DNA of 58,282 nt from Candidatus Zymogenaceae bacterium (GCA_016933535.1 JAFGAS010000079.1:1-58282); one strand, 5' to 3'. Shown: positions 1 to 10,015, counted from the stretch's first letter. The notes: a model not told the origin generated them from the letters alone. Numbers and translations are program-made.

Positions 1-614
1 AAATGGTAGCCGAAGAGGACGTGGCGTAGTATACTACATCCATCTGACAGGAAGGCAAACTGTCAACACAACTCGTGACTACTGCATTTGAATATTGTGG
101 CGCGATCGGAATCTCTTGTCAATTGTTTTCGGAAACTACAGTATAAGGAAGTTATGGAATAAATCAAGACCATTAACAAACTCTCTTCTTCTTGCCGGAG
201 GGGATGTTGTTTTATCGGATGAGATCGATTTATGCGGTTCAATAAGGCCGTTTAAGACAAAATAGTCCTGTTATTGTATCAATAGCGCCATAAATTAGCC
301 GTATGATCCCATTAAACGGCCCGATGTTTCCTCATTTCGGCGCGCGTAAAATCTCCTTGCTATACTCGCTCAAACGATGCGTATCCGCCCGATCTTTAAT
401 CTCCTTGCATATGCGGCGCGTGCCACCTTCATATGATCCCTGCTTTCCGTATACCGACTCATTGCATATCCAGCCTGTTCCCATACGAACAAAGTCCCCG
501 TTAAAAAACGAGGACTTTGTCGGCAGTCTGGAGGGACGGTATCCCTCCTTCAAGATTCAGATTCAATTCAGATTATTTCCTATAAACGGCTCTTTGCGGG
601 ACAAAATTTATCTA
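1..614. repeat. Gene-free stretch with repeat mosaic copy A
   Basis: No convincing gene is present here; the open frames lack ribosome sites and family signatures. Three segments recur downstream of the SDR gene. About 186-230 (ending in a GATGAGATCG box) resembles 2597-2640. The palindrome at 489-520 (ACAAAGTCC, loop, GGACTTTGT) followed by CGGCAGTCTG resembles 2817-2857. A CGGCGCG ... TGCTATACTC box at about 338-368 resembles 2888-2906. The order of the modules differs between the copies, so this looks like a decayed dispersed element rather than a simple duplication. Confidence 0.5.
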
Positions 615-1274
615 TTAATCAAGAAGCCCGATAACGTGTCTGCAATGGTCGCGGCCTTCCTGCGCCTGGCAATATTCCTCTTTTCCCTTTATAGATGAGA
701 TAAATTTTTCATCGGCGCCGTTGTTCTTCATTATGAGACGGACGAGAGAAAGGACAAAACCGGTATGATAATCACAGAAGGTCTGTTTGTAGTCTATTTT
801 CAGACCCGGATTATTTTTTGCGGCAGATTCCATTATCTTTACGACGGTCGTGGCGCTGGGATGGTTTTTCAACAGGCTCACTACCCTCGGATTTTTTGTG
901 TTCAGGTCTATTTCGGGATGGATTAACATCCCCCAGCCGGTTGAGATAGCTATAGTCTCAAAATATTTAAAGAGACTCTCATCCCACTTCGCAGCTCCTG
1001 TCTCGACTGTTTCCACGGCAAATCTCTCCGCGGCATAGTAACCCCCTCTGAACATGAGGTTCTTTATGCCGTTTTGACCCATCATTTCAAAAATAGCCAA
1101 TGTCATTGGAGCGAACATGAGATCGCGGGTCGAGAAGATCACATTGAGGCCCAGAGATCCCAAAATTGCTACGTCGTCTCCATCTCTCTGGTGTTTGAGA
1201 TCCTGCACAAAAGCAGTGAGGAGGCCGGATGCGGTATCAAATACGCTACTGTCAATTGAGAATTCATCTGCCAT
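615..1274 (-). CDS. V4R-domain (4-vinyl reductase-like) small-molecule-binding protein
   Basis: A 219-residue soluble protein of the V4R type, a fold related to bacteriochlorophyll 4-vinyl reductase and often used as a ligand-binding module. What is seen: a C-terminal block typical of V4R, with a long helix followed by EEYCQAQEGRDHC and a closing hydrophobic strand; the two cysteines are in the family's usual places. No membrane segment or signal peptide. The ATG at 1272-1274 is chosen because GGAG sits 6 bases upstream; a TTG four codons earlier would overlap that ribosome site. A promoter with TTGACT and TAATAT lies directly upstream. The neighbours do not suggest a ligand. A second V4R protein lies at 34879-35472. 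Function is inferred only at domain level. Confidence 0.72.
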   Translation of the reverse strand: MADEFSIDSSVFDTASGLLTAFVQDLKHQRDGDDVAILGSLGLNVIFSTRDLMFAPMTLAIFEMMGQNGIKNLMFRGGYYAAERFAVETVETGAAKWDESLFKYFETIAISTGWGMLIHPEIDLNTKNPRVVSLLKNHPSATTVVKIMESAAKNNPGLKIDYKQTFCDYHTGFVLSLVRLIMKNNGADEKFISSIKGKEEYCQAQEGRDHCRHVIGLLD

Positions 1275-1311
1275 CTTTAGCTCCAAAATAAGTAGTTAAA
1301 ATTTTTTGTTG

Positions 1312-1340
1312 ATATTACATCTTGATAAACTTGAAGTCAA
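1312..1340 (-). promoter_or_regulatory. Predicted sigma70-type promoter of the V4R gene
   Basis: On the minus strand TTGACT (1335-1340) and TAATAT (1312-1317) are separated by 17 bases. The start codon follows about 38 bases after the -10 box. The fit to the consensus and the position directly ahead of the gene support it; no experimental evidence. Confidence 0.5.
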
Positions 1341-1680
1341 GCTATATACTCTTGAAAACGAAATAAAGGACTTATAGATTGTGCTTTTCAATTCATTTGG
1401 AAAACAGCTGGCGTGCCTTAGTTTCGATTAGCTTAGAAGGAATAGGGGGGTAATGACAGAAGGCGTTTTATCGAAAATCCATATAGCCTTTGATGCGGCA
1501 ATGGGAATTTTGGCTGATTCCAGTGAAAGCGGTGATACACCTTGACATACTCATGAGGTCACGGTCGGGCCGGGAGTGAAAAAATATATGGTTCATTTAC
1601 CTTCCGGGCAAGAGGAAATCAGTACTTCTATTGAAATGGAGATGCGAGTTAATAAAATGGGCTTTCTACAGGAGTGAAGC
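1341..1680. other. Divergent intergenic region, no gene seen
   Basis: Together with the promoter segment this is the roughly 400-base gap between the divergently transcribed V4R and SDR genes. It holds a 30-codon open frame at 1453-1545 preceded by a G-rich stretch, but no recognisable product. The SDR ribosome site AGGAGTG lies at its right end. Nothing else is recognised. Confidence 0.5.
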
Positions 1681-2502
1681 ATGGAAGATTTCAAGGATAA
1701 GGTGGTGATCGTTACCGGGGGAGCCTCGGGGGTAGGCCGGGAGCTGTCCAAGGCGCTGGCCTACGGTGGGGCCGTTGTGGTTGTGGCCGACATCAATCTG
1801 GAAGGGGCTAACAAGACGGTCTCGGAAATCAAGGCAGGGGGCGCAAGCGCGACGGCCGCAAAATTGGACGTGACAAAAGAGGCGGATTTCAAAAGGCTCG
1901 TCGAAAAGACGGCCAGGGAGCATAAACGGCTCGACATGATTTTCAATAATGCGGGCATCATCGTCGTGGGTGATATGCGGGATGTAACTATCGAACATTT
2001 TCGTCGTATCGTCGACGTGAACCTGTGGGGGGCAATCAACGGGACCATGAGCGCGTATCCGTTGATGGTCAAACAGGGCTTCGGACATATCGTTAATACC
2101 GCCTCGGTGGCCGGTTTGGTCCCCTACCCGACGGGTGTACCCTATTCGACCACGAAACACGCCATAGTGGGGCTTTCGACCTCGTTGCGGGCAGAGGGCA
2201 AAGGGCTTGGAGTAAAGGTCAGCGTCGTCTGTCCGGGAAATATTAAGTCCAATATCTACAAAGACGGGACTATTCTTAAGGCGGGTTGGGAGGATATCAT
2301 GGCCAACCTGCCCGTTCAGATGATCGAAACGGAAAAGGCGATCAGGAAGATCCTGGCCGGCGTTCGCAAGAATAAGGCGATCATAGTCTTTCCTTCGGAC
2401 GCTTGCCTCATATGGATGTTGCATCGAATTAAGCCGGGTCTTTTAAGTCCTATCCATAAGAAAATGGTCGGTAGTTTTAGAAAGCTAAGGGGCAGTAAGT
2501 AG
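1681..2502 (+). CDS. Short-chain dehydrogenase/reductase (SDR family)
   Basis: A 273-residue classical SDR, an NAD(P)H-dependent oxidoreductase. Seen: cofactor motif TGGASGVG (residues 12-19), structural NNAG (89-92), catalytic Ser142 and the YxxxK pair Tyr155/Lys159. An Asp (Asp37) after the second beta strand (VVADIN) argues for NAD(H) preference. The C-terminal 50 residues are basic and hydrophobic, as in SDRs acting on lipid-like substrates, but the substrate cannot be read from the sequence. The start is firm: AGGAGTG lies just upstream of the ATG. It is transcribed alone, divergent from the V4R gene, and is followed by a gene-free repeat region. Confidence 0.9.
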   Translation: MEDFKDKVVIVTGGASGVGRELSKALAYGGAVVVVADINLEGANKTVSEIKAGGASATAAKLDVTKEADFKRLVEKTAREHKRLDMIFNNAGIIVVGDMRDVTIEHFRRIVDVNLWGAINGTMSAYPLMVKQGFGHIVNTASVAGLVPYPTGVPYSTTKHAIVGLSTSLRAEGKGLGVKVSVVCPGNIKSNIYKDGTILKAGWEDIMANLPVQMIETEKAIRKILAGVRKNKAIIVFPSDACLIWMLHRIKPGLLSPIHKKMVGSFRKLRGSK

Positions 2503-2943
2503 GGTCTTTCGATAATAAAATAGTGATGCCTCGATGAGGTGAGCCGCTGTACTAAAAAGGGGGAGATATTTCCCCTCTCAGGCCGTTAACGACCCCCTTC
2601 TTTTTCGGGAGGGGGTTCTGTTTTACCCGATGAGATCGTCCTGTTTGGTTTGATAAGCCGGCCGAGGATCCTTTCCCTCGTCGCTTGGAGGGCCGAAATC
2701 GATGTGCTGATCGGCCTTGTGAACCGGACGATCCTTCGGTACAAACGCCTCGATGCAGAAAGACTCATGTCCCAACAAACTGTCCTTCTTCCTTCTCTTA
2801 ACCTGTACCTATACAAACAAAGTCTCCGTAATAAATGAGGACCTTGTCGGCAGTCTGAATTTATGGAATAAATCGGTTTCCTTTATCGGCGCGATATGCT
2901 ATACTCCGGGCTCAAAAAGAGTTACCGGAAAGGATGAATCTTT
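2503..2943. repeat. Gene-free stretch with repeat mosaic copy B
   Basis: No gene is seen. The segment 2597-2640 (G-rich run, then CCGATGAGATCG) matches copy A near 186-230. The palindromic block 2817-2847 followed by CGGCAGTCTG (2848-2857) matches 489-530 with a few substitutions. A small GGGGGA/TCCCC hairpin lies near 2557-2580. TATACT at 2900-2905, about 40 bases before the aminotransferase start, could be a -10 box, but only a poor -35 (TTTCCT) is found. Confidence 0.5.
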
Positions 2944-4023
2944 ATGGACCTATCGGACCTATCGATCACACTGGTAAAGGACGCCAAGAGGCGCAGGAAG
3001 CCGCATCCCGATGAAATGGGGTTCGGCGTTTTTTATTCCGACCATATGTTCCTCATGGATTGGCATGAAGACAGGGGATGGCACGGCGCGCGTATCGAGC
3101 CGTATCGTCCGCTGACGCTGGACCCGGCGGCAATGGTGCTGCATTACGCCCAGGCGGCATTCGAAGGATTCAAGGCCTATCCGACGAAGGATGGAAGGAT
3201 ACTCCTGTTTCGCCCGGAACTCAACCTATCCCGCATGAATGATTCAATGGAACGCATCTGCGTTCCCCGCATCGACGAGCAGCTCGTCCTCTCGGCGATC
3301 AAGGAGCTCATTAAGATCGACCGTGACTGGATACCGACGGACCGGGGACAGTCACTCTATATCCGCCCCACGGTGATCGCCACGGAGCCCCATATCGGTG
3401 TGCGTCCGGCCAAACACTATCTTTTCTATGTTATCATGTCGCCCGTGGGCGCCTACTATAAGGAAGGATTTTCGCCGATAAAGATTCTCGTCGAGGAAAA
3501 CTATGTTCGTTCGGCCGTCGGAGGGTTGGGAGGGGCCAAGGCCGGGGCCAACTACGCCGCAAGCCTGCTTGCCGCCGAGGAGGCCCGCCGGAGGGGGTGG
3601 ACCCAGGTTTTGTGGCTAGACGCCACCGAAAGGAGATACGTCGAGGAAGTCGGGACGATGAATATCTTCTTCATGATCGACAACGCCCTCGTCACCCCCG
3701 GATTGACGGGCAGCCTGCTTCCCGGTATCACTCGCAGGTCGGTGCTGGAGCTGGCCTCGCATTGGGGAATGAAGACCGAACAGCGGCCGGTAACGATAGA
3801 TGAGGTGACCCAGGCCGCGGAAGACGGCCGTCTCACGGAGATGTTCGGCAGCGGCACGGCGGCCATCATCTCCCCGGTCAACGAATTTTGCTATAAGGAC
3901 GTGCCCTATCTCCTTCCCGCTCCCCAGCCGGGACCAGTGGCGGTTAACCTCTTCGAAATGCTCCTGGCTATTCAGAACGGTCAACAGGAGGACCCCTTTG
4001 GTTGGACGGTGGAAGTGGTATAG
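2944..4023 (+). CDS. ilvE: Branched-chain amino acid aminotransferase
   Basis: PLP-dependent class IV (fold type IV) transaminase of 359 residues, catalysing the last step of leucine, isoleucine and valine synthesis or the first step of their breakdown, with 2-oxoglutarate/glutamate as partner. The length and the N-terminal layout (HYAQAAFEGFKAY at 67-79, RPTVIATE at 141-148) match the longer bacterial/eukaryotic BCAT type. The PLP lysine is Lys199 in GGAKAGANYA; EVGTMNIFF follows as expected. AAGGA lies 9 bases before the ATG. It stands alone between a repeat region and the convergent sensor kinase. The assignment is secure; whether it acts mainly in synthesis or degradation is not. Confidence 0.93.
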   Translation: MDLSDLSITLVKDAKRRRKPHPDEMGFGVFYSDHMFLMDWHEDRGWHGARIEPYRPLTLDPAAMVLHYAQAAFEGFKAYPTKDGRILLFRPELNLSRMNDSMERICVPRIDEQLVLSAIKELIKIDRDWIPTDRGQSLYIRPTVIATEPHIGVRPAKHYLFYVIMSPVGAYYKEGFSPIKILVEENYVRSAVGGLGGAKAGANYAASLLAAEEARRRGWTQVLWLDATERRYVEEVGTMNIFFMIDNALVTPGLTGSLLPGITRRSVLELASHWGMKTEQRPVTIDEVTQAAEDGRLTEMFGSGTAAIISPVNEFCYKDVPYLLPAPQPGPVAVNLFEMLLAIQNGQQEDPFGWTVEVV

Positions 4024-4219
4024 AAACGGGGGATCGATTTGCGCGAGAAGTGTTGACCGAGAACTCCGACGGACGCGCGACCCGCTGCACCGTACAATAG
4101 GTAAGAAACGAAAATGAAATTCAATCTCTTATAGCTCGCCTCATTGCCGATTCAGGCCGCTGGATGTGCGAAACGCAGGTGAATATGGCGCTTTGTTCCA
4201 AATCCTTGTGGCCGATACT

Positions 4220-7200
4220 CTAAGTATCCAGCACGTCATTCAATGCCCTGATGAACGTATTAATTTTAAACGGTTTTTCGATATATCTGCAGCCAGTGGT
4301 TTCGAAAAATGTCCGGGTGTCGTCGCCCAGGATGTCTCCGGTAATAAAGAGCATCATCTTGGTGAACTCGGGCTTCTTCTGAAAATGGGCGTAAAGCTCC
4401 TTCCCTCCCATACCGGGCATCTTTATGTCGATAACTACGGCGTCATACTTATTTTTTTCCAGCAATTGTATGGCATCATCGGCGGTGGAAACGATTTTAA
4501 CGGTATGGCCCCTTTCGGAGAGGACCTCTTTGAGAAGGTCACGGATATATCTTTCGTCGTCGACGATAAGGATTGATTTGCCCACAGTCGGGGCATCTCC
4601 CGGGGCATCGTGGATCATCACGTTATAATCGGACCCGTGGATAATGGGAAGTTCAACCGTAAATTTCGCGCCCCTACTAAACTGACTTTCGACCTCAATA
4701 GTCCCCCCGTGTTCGTTGATAATGCCGTAGGCCATGGAGAGGCCCAGTCCGGTGCCTTTCCCGACGTCTTTGGTGGTGAAAAAGGGATCGAAGATTCTTT
4801 TCAGGTCATCACTTCTGATTCCCGGGCCGTTGTCTTCAAACTCAACGATGATATTTTGCTCTTTATGGAAGGATCTGACGATCAATGAACCTCCCTGCTT
4901 TTCCATGAGCGCGTCACGGGCGTTATGGATGATATTGGTGAAGACCTGCTGGAGTTGGTAGGGATCGGCGAGGGTCGGCGGTATATCGGCCGACAGCGAG
5001 AGGGTCACCTCAATGTTGTTGGTCATCAGGTTGTATTCCCGCAGCTTATACGATTCAATTATAATATCGTTGACGTTGACCATTCCTCGTTCGGGCCGGT
5101 GTTCTCTCGCAAATGTTAACAGGCCGCTGACAATCTTGGCAGCCCGTTCCGATTCCTTGAATATCACGTCAAGCGACTTGATATCCTTGGAAGGTTTTGA
5201 CTTATCCATGAGCATGAGCTCGGTATTGCCCATAATAACCGTAAGAGGATTATTCAACTCGTGGGCGATTCCGGAAATCATTGTTCCCAGCCCGGACAAC
5301 TTTTCCGACTGTAAAAGCTGCTGTTCCAGCCGCTTCATCTTCGTGATATCCTTAACCGCTCCCTGGAGACCGGTGATGGCGCCGTTCCTATCCCTTCTTG
5401 GGACCACCGTTACCAGCGCGTCGATCGGCGTCCCATCTTTTCTCTTCAGTTTCAGCTCGTAATTTTCGATGAATCCTTCGTCAAGAACCTTTCTTACGAA
5501 TCTTTCCCGTTCCTCAGGGTATACGTAATGTTCCCGCAGATTCATCTTTGAAAACTCTTCGTCGGTATATCCGAAGAAGTCCTTTGCGGACTTGCTATAT
5601 TCAAGGATTTCTCCATCGATGGTGGCGATGTATAATAAATCCCGGGAAGTCTCAAACAGATTCCTGAATTTTTCCTCCGATTCCCGCAGTGCCTCCTCAG
5701 CTCTCCGACGTTCTGAGATATCGCGGGTCATGCCGAGGATACCGGTCGGAAGGCCTTTCTCATCCCGCAGAAACGAGAGAGTGGTCTCCGTCCATACCGT
5801 GGAGCCGTCTTTGCAGGTTTCTTCCATCTCCAGCATTCTCATTCGTGTTGGATTACCGGTTCCTCCGGTCTCGATTTTGAGCTCTTCTCTGAGAGAACTT
5901 GCCGCTAGTTCCATAGAGGTTGGGGTAAGAACTTCGGCAGCTGTCTGGGCCATCGCCTCCTCAACGGTAAATCCGCGCAGATGGGTGACGGACGAACTAA
6001 TGTACGTAAACCTCATGTCCATGTCCGCGGTGAAGATAACGTCGTTGGCATTCTCCGCCAGAAGGCGGAATCGCTGCTCGCTGTCTCTCAGTGAGAGCTC
6101 CGCATGCTTTCGCTTGGTAATGTCCCGCATGATCTCCATGGAGCAGAAGGTTCCGTCCGGCATCTTGATCGGAGAAGAATGTACCTCCAGATATGTGCCG
6201 TCTTCAAGCTCGACTTCCCTGGAGAGGCACTTTTTTTCGGCCACGGCTTTCGGGGCCATACAGTATTCACACGGGATCTTTCTCGCGTGGTAAAAATAGA
6301 AGCATTTTTTCCCCACACCCTCCCCATATATTTTATTGGCCGATGAATTCTGGAAAATGATGGTGTAGTCTTTGTCGATAATATCTATAGAGTCGACCAT
6401 GCTGTTGATAATGGTCTCGTTGAACTCCTTGAGATAGAGTATCTGTTCGCGCGCATTTCTCTCCTCGGTGACGTCCTCCAAGAATCCTTCAACGTACTTA
6501 AATTCGCCGTCGGGCGCGAATACGAGCCGGATGTGCACCCGGGCGGTGATGACGGTGCCGTCTTTTCGGCGCCAGGGGGCGTCGAAATATCCACGGCCTT
6601 TTTGTCGGGCTATCTCCTGGATGGCCCTGTCTCGATCCGCTGGATCGATGTAGAGATCGCTCCTAAAATCATTGATAGATGATATGACGTCTTCCGGCGA
6701 ATCGTAACCGAGTATTTCGGCAAGGGCGGCGTTGACCCTGATGAACTTGCCCTCTACAGTGGAGTGGAAGATTCCGAAAGAGGCATCCTCGAAAAGAGCC
6801 CGGTATCGTTCTTCCGATTCGCGCAGCGCCTTCTCGTTAAGCATGCGCTCGGTGATATCCCTACCCACACCGAGAACCTCGACCGGATTGCCCTTTTCGT
6901 CGGGAATCAGCGTCAGGGAGACTTCGGTCCAGTAGGTAGTGCCATCTTTTCTGTACCATTCCAGATTCATGACCTCGGTTATCGCCGTTTCGTTGGTGTT
7001 GGCCTTTGCCTTGGTCATCATCGCCACGATGGCCTTGACGATTAGGTCGAATGAGTCGGGAGTCAGGTTCTTTTCGAGCGGAAGTTCCTTGATTTCCTCG
7101 AACGTATAGCCGCGGGCGCGCTCCACGGAAGGGCTCACGAAGACCGGCCTGAGGTTCTTGTCCAGGAGCCAAACGGAGTCCTGCATATTCTCGGAGATGA

Positions 7201-7972
7201 TTCGGTAGCGCTCCTCACTTTTCTTAAGGGCGTCCTCGGACACTTTGCGCTCTGTCACGTCTCGCCCGATTCCGTGGATTTCGACGACCTTGCCGTTATC
7301 CCATATCAGGCGCTCCCTGGCTTCGATGATCCTGATATTCTTATCCGTGTCATACAGTTCCAGTTCAAAGGCGCCGATATCTTCTCCGCCTAACTGCCTT
7401 TTATGCAGTTGCGTGGCATATTTGTATGACTCGGGTGTTACCAGGTCTTTGAAATTTCTGCCGATGAGCCTATCAAGAGCCTCTCCGAAACCCTGACAGG
7501 CGGCCCGGTTCAAAAATATTATGTTCCCCCGGGCGTCCAGCACATAGATGATGTCGTTGGTATTCTCTACGATATTCTCATAGAGATCTCTGATCTTGCG
7601 GACAGATTGCTTCCTTTGCAGGGCTATTTCGATGGCCGCCCCAATCTCGTTCTGCTTGATTGGCTTTTCGATATATCCATAAGCACCGGATTCCTTTACT
7701 CGTTGGATTACGTCCACAGCCTGACTGCCGGTCAAGAAAATAATCGGGATATCGAGCTCTTCGTGGATCACGCGAGCCGCCGCGATGCCGTCCATTTCGC
7801 CGGGCATGATGATATCCATTAGGATTGTGTCGGGACGAAGAGTTTGGGCGAGATCGACCGCCTCACTGCCGGATGTGGCCGAGCCGACCACGTCGTAGTT
7901 GAGGGAGACCAGGGTATCTCTCAGTTGGGCGAGGATAAGGGGGGAGTCGTCGACTATCAGTATCCTTCTCAT
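4220..7972 (-). CDS. Hybrid sensor histidine kinase: REC - six PAS - HisKA - HATPase - REC
   Basis: A 1250-residue cytoplasmic two-component protein without membrane segments. Order: receiver 1-125 (phosphoacceptor Asp53), PAS domains at about 128-245, 252-380, 388-505, 515-625, 632-758 and 765-880, HisKA at about 890-955 (His904 in GIAHELNN), HATPase at about 1000-1110 (N box near 1013-1020, DNGPGI, GKGTGLGLS) and a terminal receiver 1133-1250 (Asp1182). The fourth PAS carries Cys557, Cys568, Cys571 and Cys582, a C-x10-C-x2-C-x10-C arrangement suited to a metal or redox centre. The N-terminal receiver suggests input from another kinase. No output regulator lies next to it. The ribosome site before the ATG is weak. 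Confidence 0.92.
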   Translation of the reverse strand: MRRILIVDDSPLILAQLRDTLVSLNYDVVGSATSGSEAVDLAQTLRPDTILMDIIMPGEMDGIAAARVIHEELDIPIIFLTGSQAVDVIQRVKESGAYGYIEKPIKQNEIGAAIEIALQRKQSVRKIRDLYENIVENTNDIIYVLDARGNIIFLNRAACQGFGEALDRLIGRNFKDLVTPESYKYATQLHKRQLGGEDIGAFELELYDTDKNIRIIEARERLIWDNGKVVEIHGIGRDVTERKVSEDALKKSEERYRIISENMQDSVWLLDKNLRPVFVSPSVERARGYTFEEIKELPLEKNLTPDSFDLIVKAIVAMMTKAKANTNETAITEVMNLEWYRKDGTTYWTEVSLTLIPDEKGNPVEVLGVGRDITERMLNEKALRESEERYRALFEDASFGIFHSTVEGKFIRVNAALAEILGYDSPEDVISSINDFRSDLYIDPADRDRAIQEIARQKGRGYFDAPWRRKDGTVITARVHIRLVFAPDGEFKYVEGFLEDVTEERNAREQILYLKEFNETIINSMVDSIDIIDKDYTIIFQNSSANKIYGEGVGKKCFYFYHARKIPCEYCMAPKAVAEKKCLSREVELEDGTYLEVHSSPIKMPDGTFCSMEIMRDITKRKHAELSLRDSEQRFRLLAENANDVIFTADMDMRFTYISSSVTHLRGFTVEEAMAQTAAEVLTPTSMELAASSLREELKIETGGTGNPTRMRMLEMEETCKDGSTVWTETTLSFLRDEKGLPTGILGMTRDISERRRAEEALRESEEKFRNLFETSRDLLYIATIDGEILEYSKSAKDFFGYTDEEFSKMNLREHYVYPEERERFVRKVLDEGFIENYELKLKRKDGTPIDALVTVVPRRDRNGAITGLQGAVKDITKMKRLEQQLLQSEKLSGLGTMISGIAHELNNPLTVIMGNTELMLMDKSKPSKDIKSLDVIFKESERAAKIVSGLLTFAREHRPERGMVNVNDIIIESYKLREYNLMTNNIEVTLSLSADIPPTLADPYQLQQVFTNIIHNARDALMEKQGGSLIVRSFHKEQNIIVEFEDNGPGIRSDDLKRIFDPFFTTKDVGKGTGLGLSMAYGIINEHGGTIEVESQFSRGAKFTVELPIIHGSDYNVMIHDAPGDAPTVGKSILIVDDERYIRDLLKEVLSERGHTVKIVSTADDAIQLLEKNKYDAVVIDIKMPGMGGKELYAHFQKKPEFTKMMLFITGDILGDDTRTFFETTGCRYIEKPFKINTFIRALNDVLDT

Positions 7973-8410
7973 CGATATCTCTGATCAGGTTCTGAAGGAG
8001 CTAAATGGAACTGCAACCGGGGACTGGCATAATCGACCGGTCTGTTCGAGAGACAGTCAATCATTGTGGCAGTCTCGAGATTCGGTGAATGGCGCTGCCT
8101 TCCGGTGGCGAGGGCTATATGATATGGGATACTACCATATATAACGTGTCTTGAATAGTATTTTTAGAGCCAAATCGTGTTTGGATTTGAAGTAGACCGA
8201 TATAAACCGGCCGGTTTCCGTGGTGTCGGTTGGGCAAAGGGGGAGGCATCGATGTAGGGAAGGCTCGGCGCCCTCCAAGGGACGAAAGACGCCGGCAATG
8301 GCAGCCGTGAAGGCATATTGTCGGGAAGAGCGCCTTGGCCGGATAAGTATACTCCTTTTTGAGCGACGTTGAGGATAAAGAGGAGAAAAATGAGTACTGC
8401 CGGCACGCCG
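7973..8410. other. Intergenic region, no gene seen
   Basis: This 438-base gap lies between two minus-strand genes, upstream of the sensor kinase. Open frames exist but none has a ribosome site or a recognisable product. A promoter for the kinase is expected here; TTGACT on the minus strand near 8054-8059 has no well-spaced -10 box. Confidence 0.4.
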
Positions 8411-9508
8411 TCAGGTTCGTTTCCCCCGCCTTTTTCCGCCGCTGCCCGACACGTACGTAAAGCCCCACACACCCAGGAGGATGGATAACAGCAGGCCTGA
8501 AGATAAGATGGGGGCCTCCCATTTTTCCTGATACTCAAAAAAGGCAAAGACCTGCGTGAGCATGGACTTTTTTATCGTATACCCGATACGCGTCTGACCC
8601 TCTTCGCGATATATCCGTTCGGCCACGTCTTTCGTGAGCGGATCGACCTGGATGAGCATGGCGTGATACGCGCCTTTTCTGTTCTGCTTGTTATCGCCCA
8701 TCTTGTCCATCCCACCCCCCGAGATAAGGAAGATCGTGTTTCCGACTTTGGCACGAAAATAGGTATGAAAATCCCCCGAGATGACGTAGTCAACGTTATA
8801 GTCTTTAATCAGAGTCAGGAACTTTTGTTCTCCCAACATCTCCCTGCACTTGATCGCAGGCGAGATCGTATGGGGAGGGATATGGGTGAAGACAAACGTC
8901 ATGAGGGTGTCTTTCTTCCTGTGCGAGAGGGCGTCGGCGAGGTACGCAACGTGGCTGTCGGTTTCTATATCGTTCAGGAGGACGAAAAGGCATCCGTGGT
9001 AGTAAAACGAAAAGTCGGCCGGGCCGTAGGTCTTTTCGAAGTCTTTCAGGGTAAAAGAATACGATCTGTTCTCGGTTATGTCCTTCTTCATGACGATGTC
9101 GTGATTACCGCATACAACGAATACCGGCTCCTGGATTCCCCAGGTGGAGAAGTCCAGTATGAATTCATTATGAGACTCTGTTTTCGGGGGTCTTACATTA
9201 TCACCCAGTAAAACGCCAAAATTTGGTGAATCATCCTTAATGTCGTTGCGATAAATGGCGGGAAAGAAATCACCCTGTTGCATGTCGCCGACGATGAAGA
9301 AGGAGAAAGGTTCGGGACCGGTATCGGTTTTCATCAGCAGATCGATATTGTCCTGTTTGTTACCGAGAAACATCGGCAATTTAATATCTTCTTTTGACTC
9401 TCCGTATACTATTGCAACCGCGGCGTAGGCCAGTGAGAACAAGGTGATGAAAAAGAAAAGGAAGATAAAAATGGTAAGGACTCTTCTTACGGTGCTTGTT
9501 CTACTCAT
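8411..9508 (-). CDS. Membrane-anchored calcineurin-like metallophosphoesterase
   Basis: A 365-residue protein with an N-terminal transmembrane segment (about 9-34), a phosphoesterase domain (about 65-300) and a second hydrophobic segment near the C-terminus (about 333-353) followed by a basic tail. Metallophosphoesterase motifs are present in order: GDMQ (Asp75, where the family usually has DxH), GDN (Asp103), GNHD (Asn135-His136), THIPPH and SGDFHTYF. The DxH to DxQ change is known in subfamilies, so activity is not excluded. The catalytic domain probably faces the periplasm. AGGTACCAG precedes the ATG. No neighbour hints at the substrate. Confidence 0.83.
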   Translation of the reverse strand: MSRTSTVRRVLTIFIFLFFFITLFSLAYAAVAIVYGESKEDIKLPMFLGNKQDNIDLLMKTDTGPEPFSFFIVGDMQQGDFFPAIYRNDIKDDSPNFGVLLGDNVRPPKTESHNEFILDFSTWGIQEPVFVVCGNHDIVMKKDITENRSYSFTLKDFEKTYGPADFSFYYHGCLFVLLNDIETDSHVAYLADALSHRKKDTLMTFVFTHIPPHTISPAIKCREMLGEQKFLTLIKDYNVDYVISGDFHTYFRAKVGNTIFLISGGGMDKMGDNKQNRKGAYHAMLIQVDPLTKDVAERIYREEGQTRIGYTIKKSMLTQVFAFFEYQEKWEAPILSSGLLLSILLGVWGFTYVSGSGGKRRGKRT

Positions 9509-10015
9509 CTGGTACCTGCCTGACTTAGTAGTTCTTTATAATAGTCACCTGCGTAATGCCGCGATTAAACTCATCCCATTCCTTTTTCACAAGAGGATCT
9601 CACCTGCAGTTCTTGCTGATTCGGGGCACTTTCTTGATCGGGATTGCGGGAATGATTTAGATTTTCTCGCAAATCGATTATGAGATTATGAGTATACAGT
9701 AATGTGGTTAGGAGAGTATTAAAACCAAATTATACTATTATAATTTTTTCTCTAACTGAGGTCTTCCTCACAGGATCGGATTGTTCCTGGGTTCATTATT
9801 TGCGGTGCAGCCGTCAACATTATTCGCGTCTAACATCCCGGCCTCAACGATTCAAATAGCCGTACGGAAGGGTCCCGCGGTCAGCTAATGTCTTGTCTGA
9901 AACGGAAAATTGATCGGGAACAGCGGCTAATCCTTCGTCCTTGGACAAGCCGTATTGGGAGAAAGACGAAGAGAGGCCGATTCTGGGGTTGGTGTAGGGC
10001 GCTTGATCCGCGGGA
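9509..10015. other. Intergenic region, no gene seen
   Basis: About 500 bases between minus-strand genes, AT-rich around 9690-9760. No RNA gene, ribosome site or recognisable protein was found. It presumably holds the promoter of the phosphoesterase. Confidence 0.4.

Noticed and set aside
303..698. 131-codon plus-strand frame at the left end
   Set aside because: It runs through a palindromic repeat and into the antisense of the V4R gene; no signature.
1453..1545. 30-codon open frame after a G-rich stretch
   Set aside because: Too short, no similarity recognised and stops before the SDR gene; cannot be supported.
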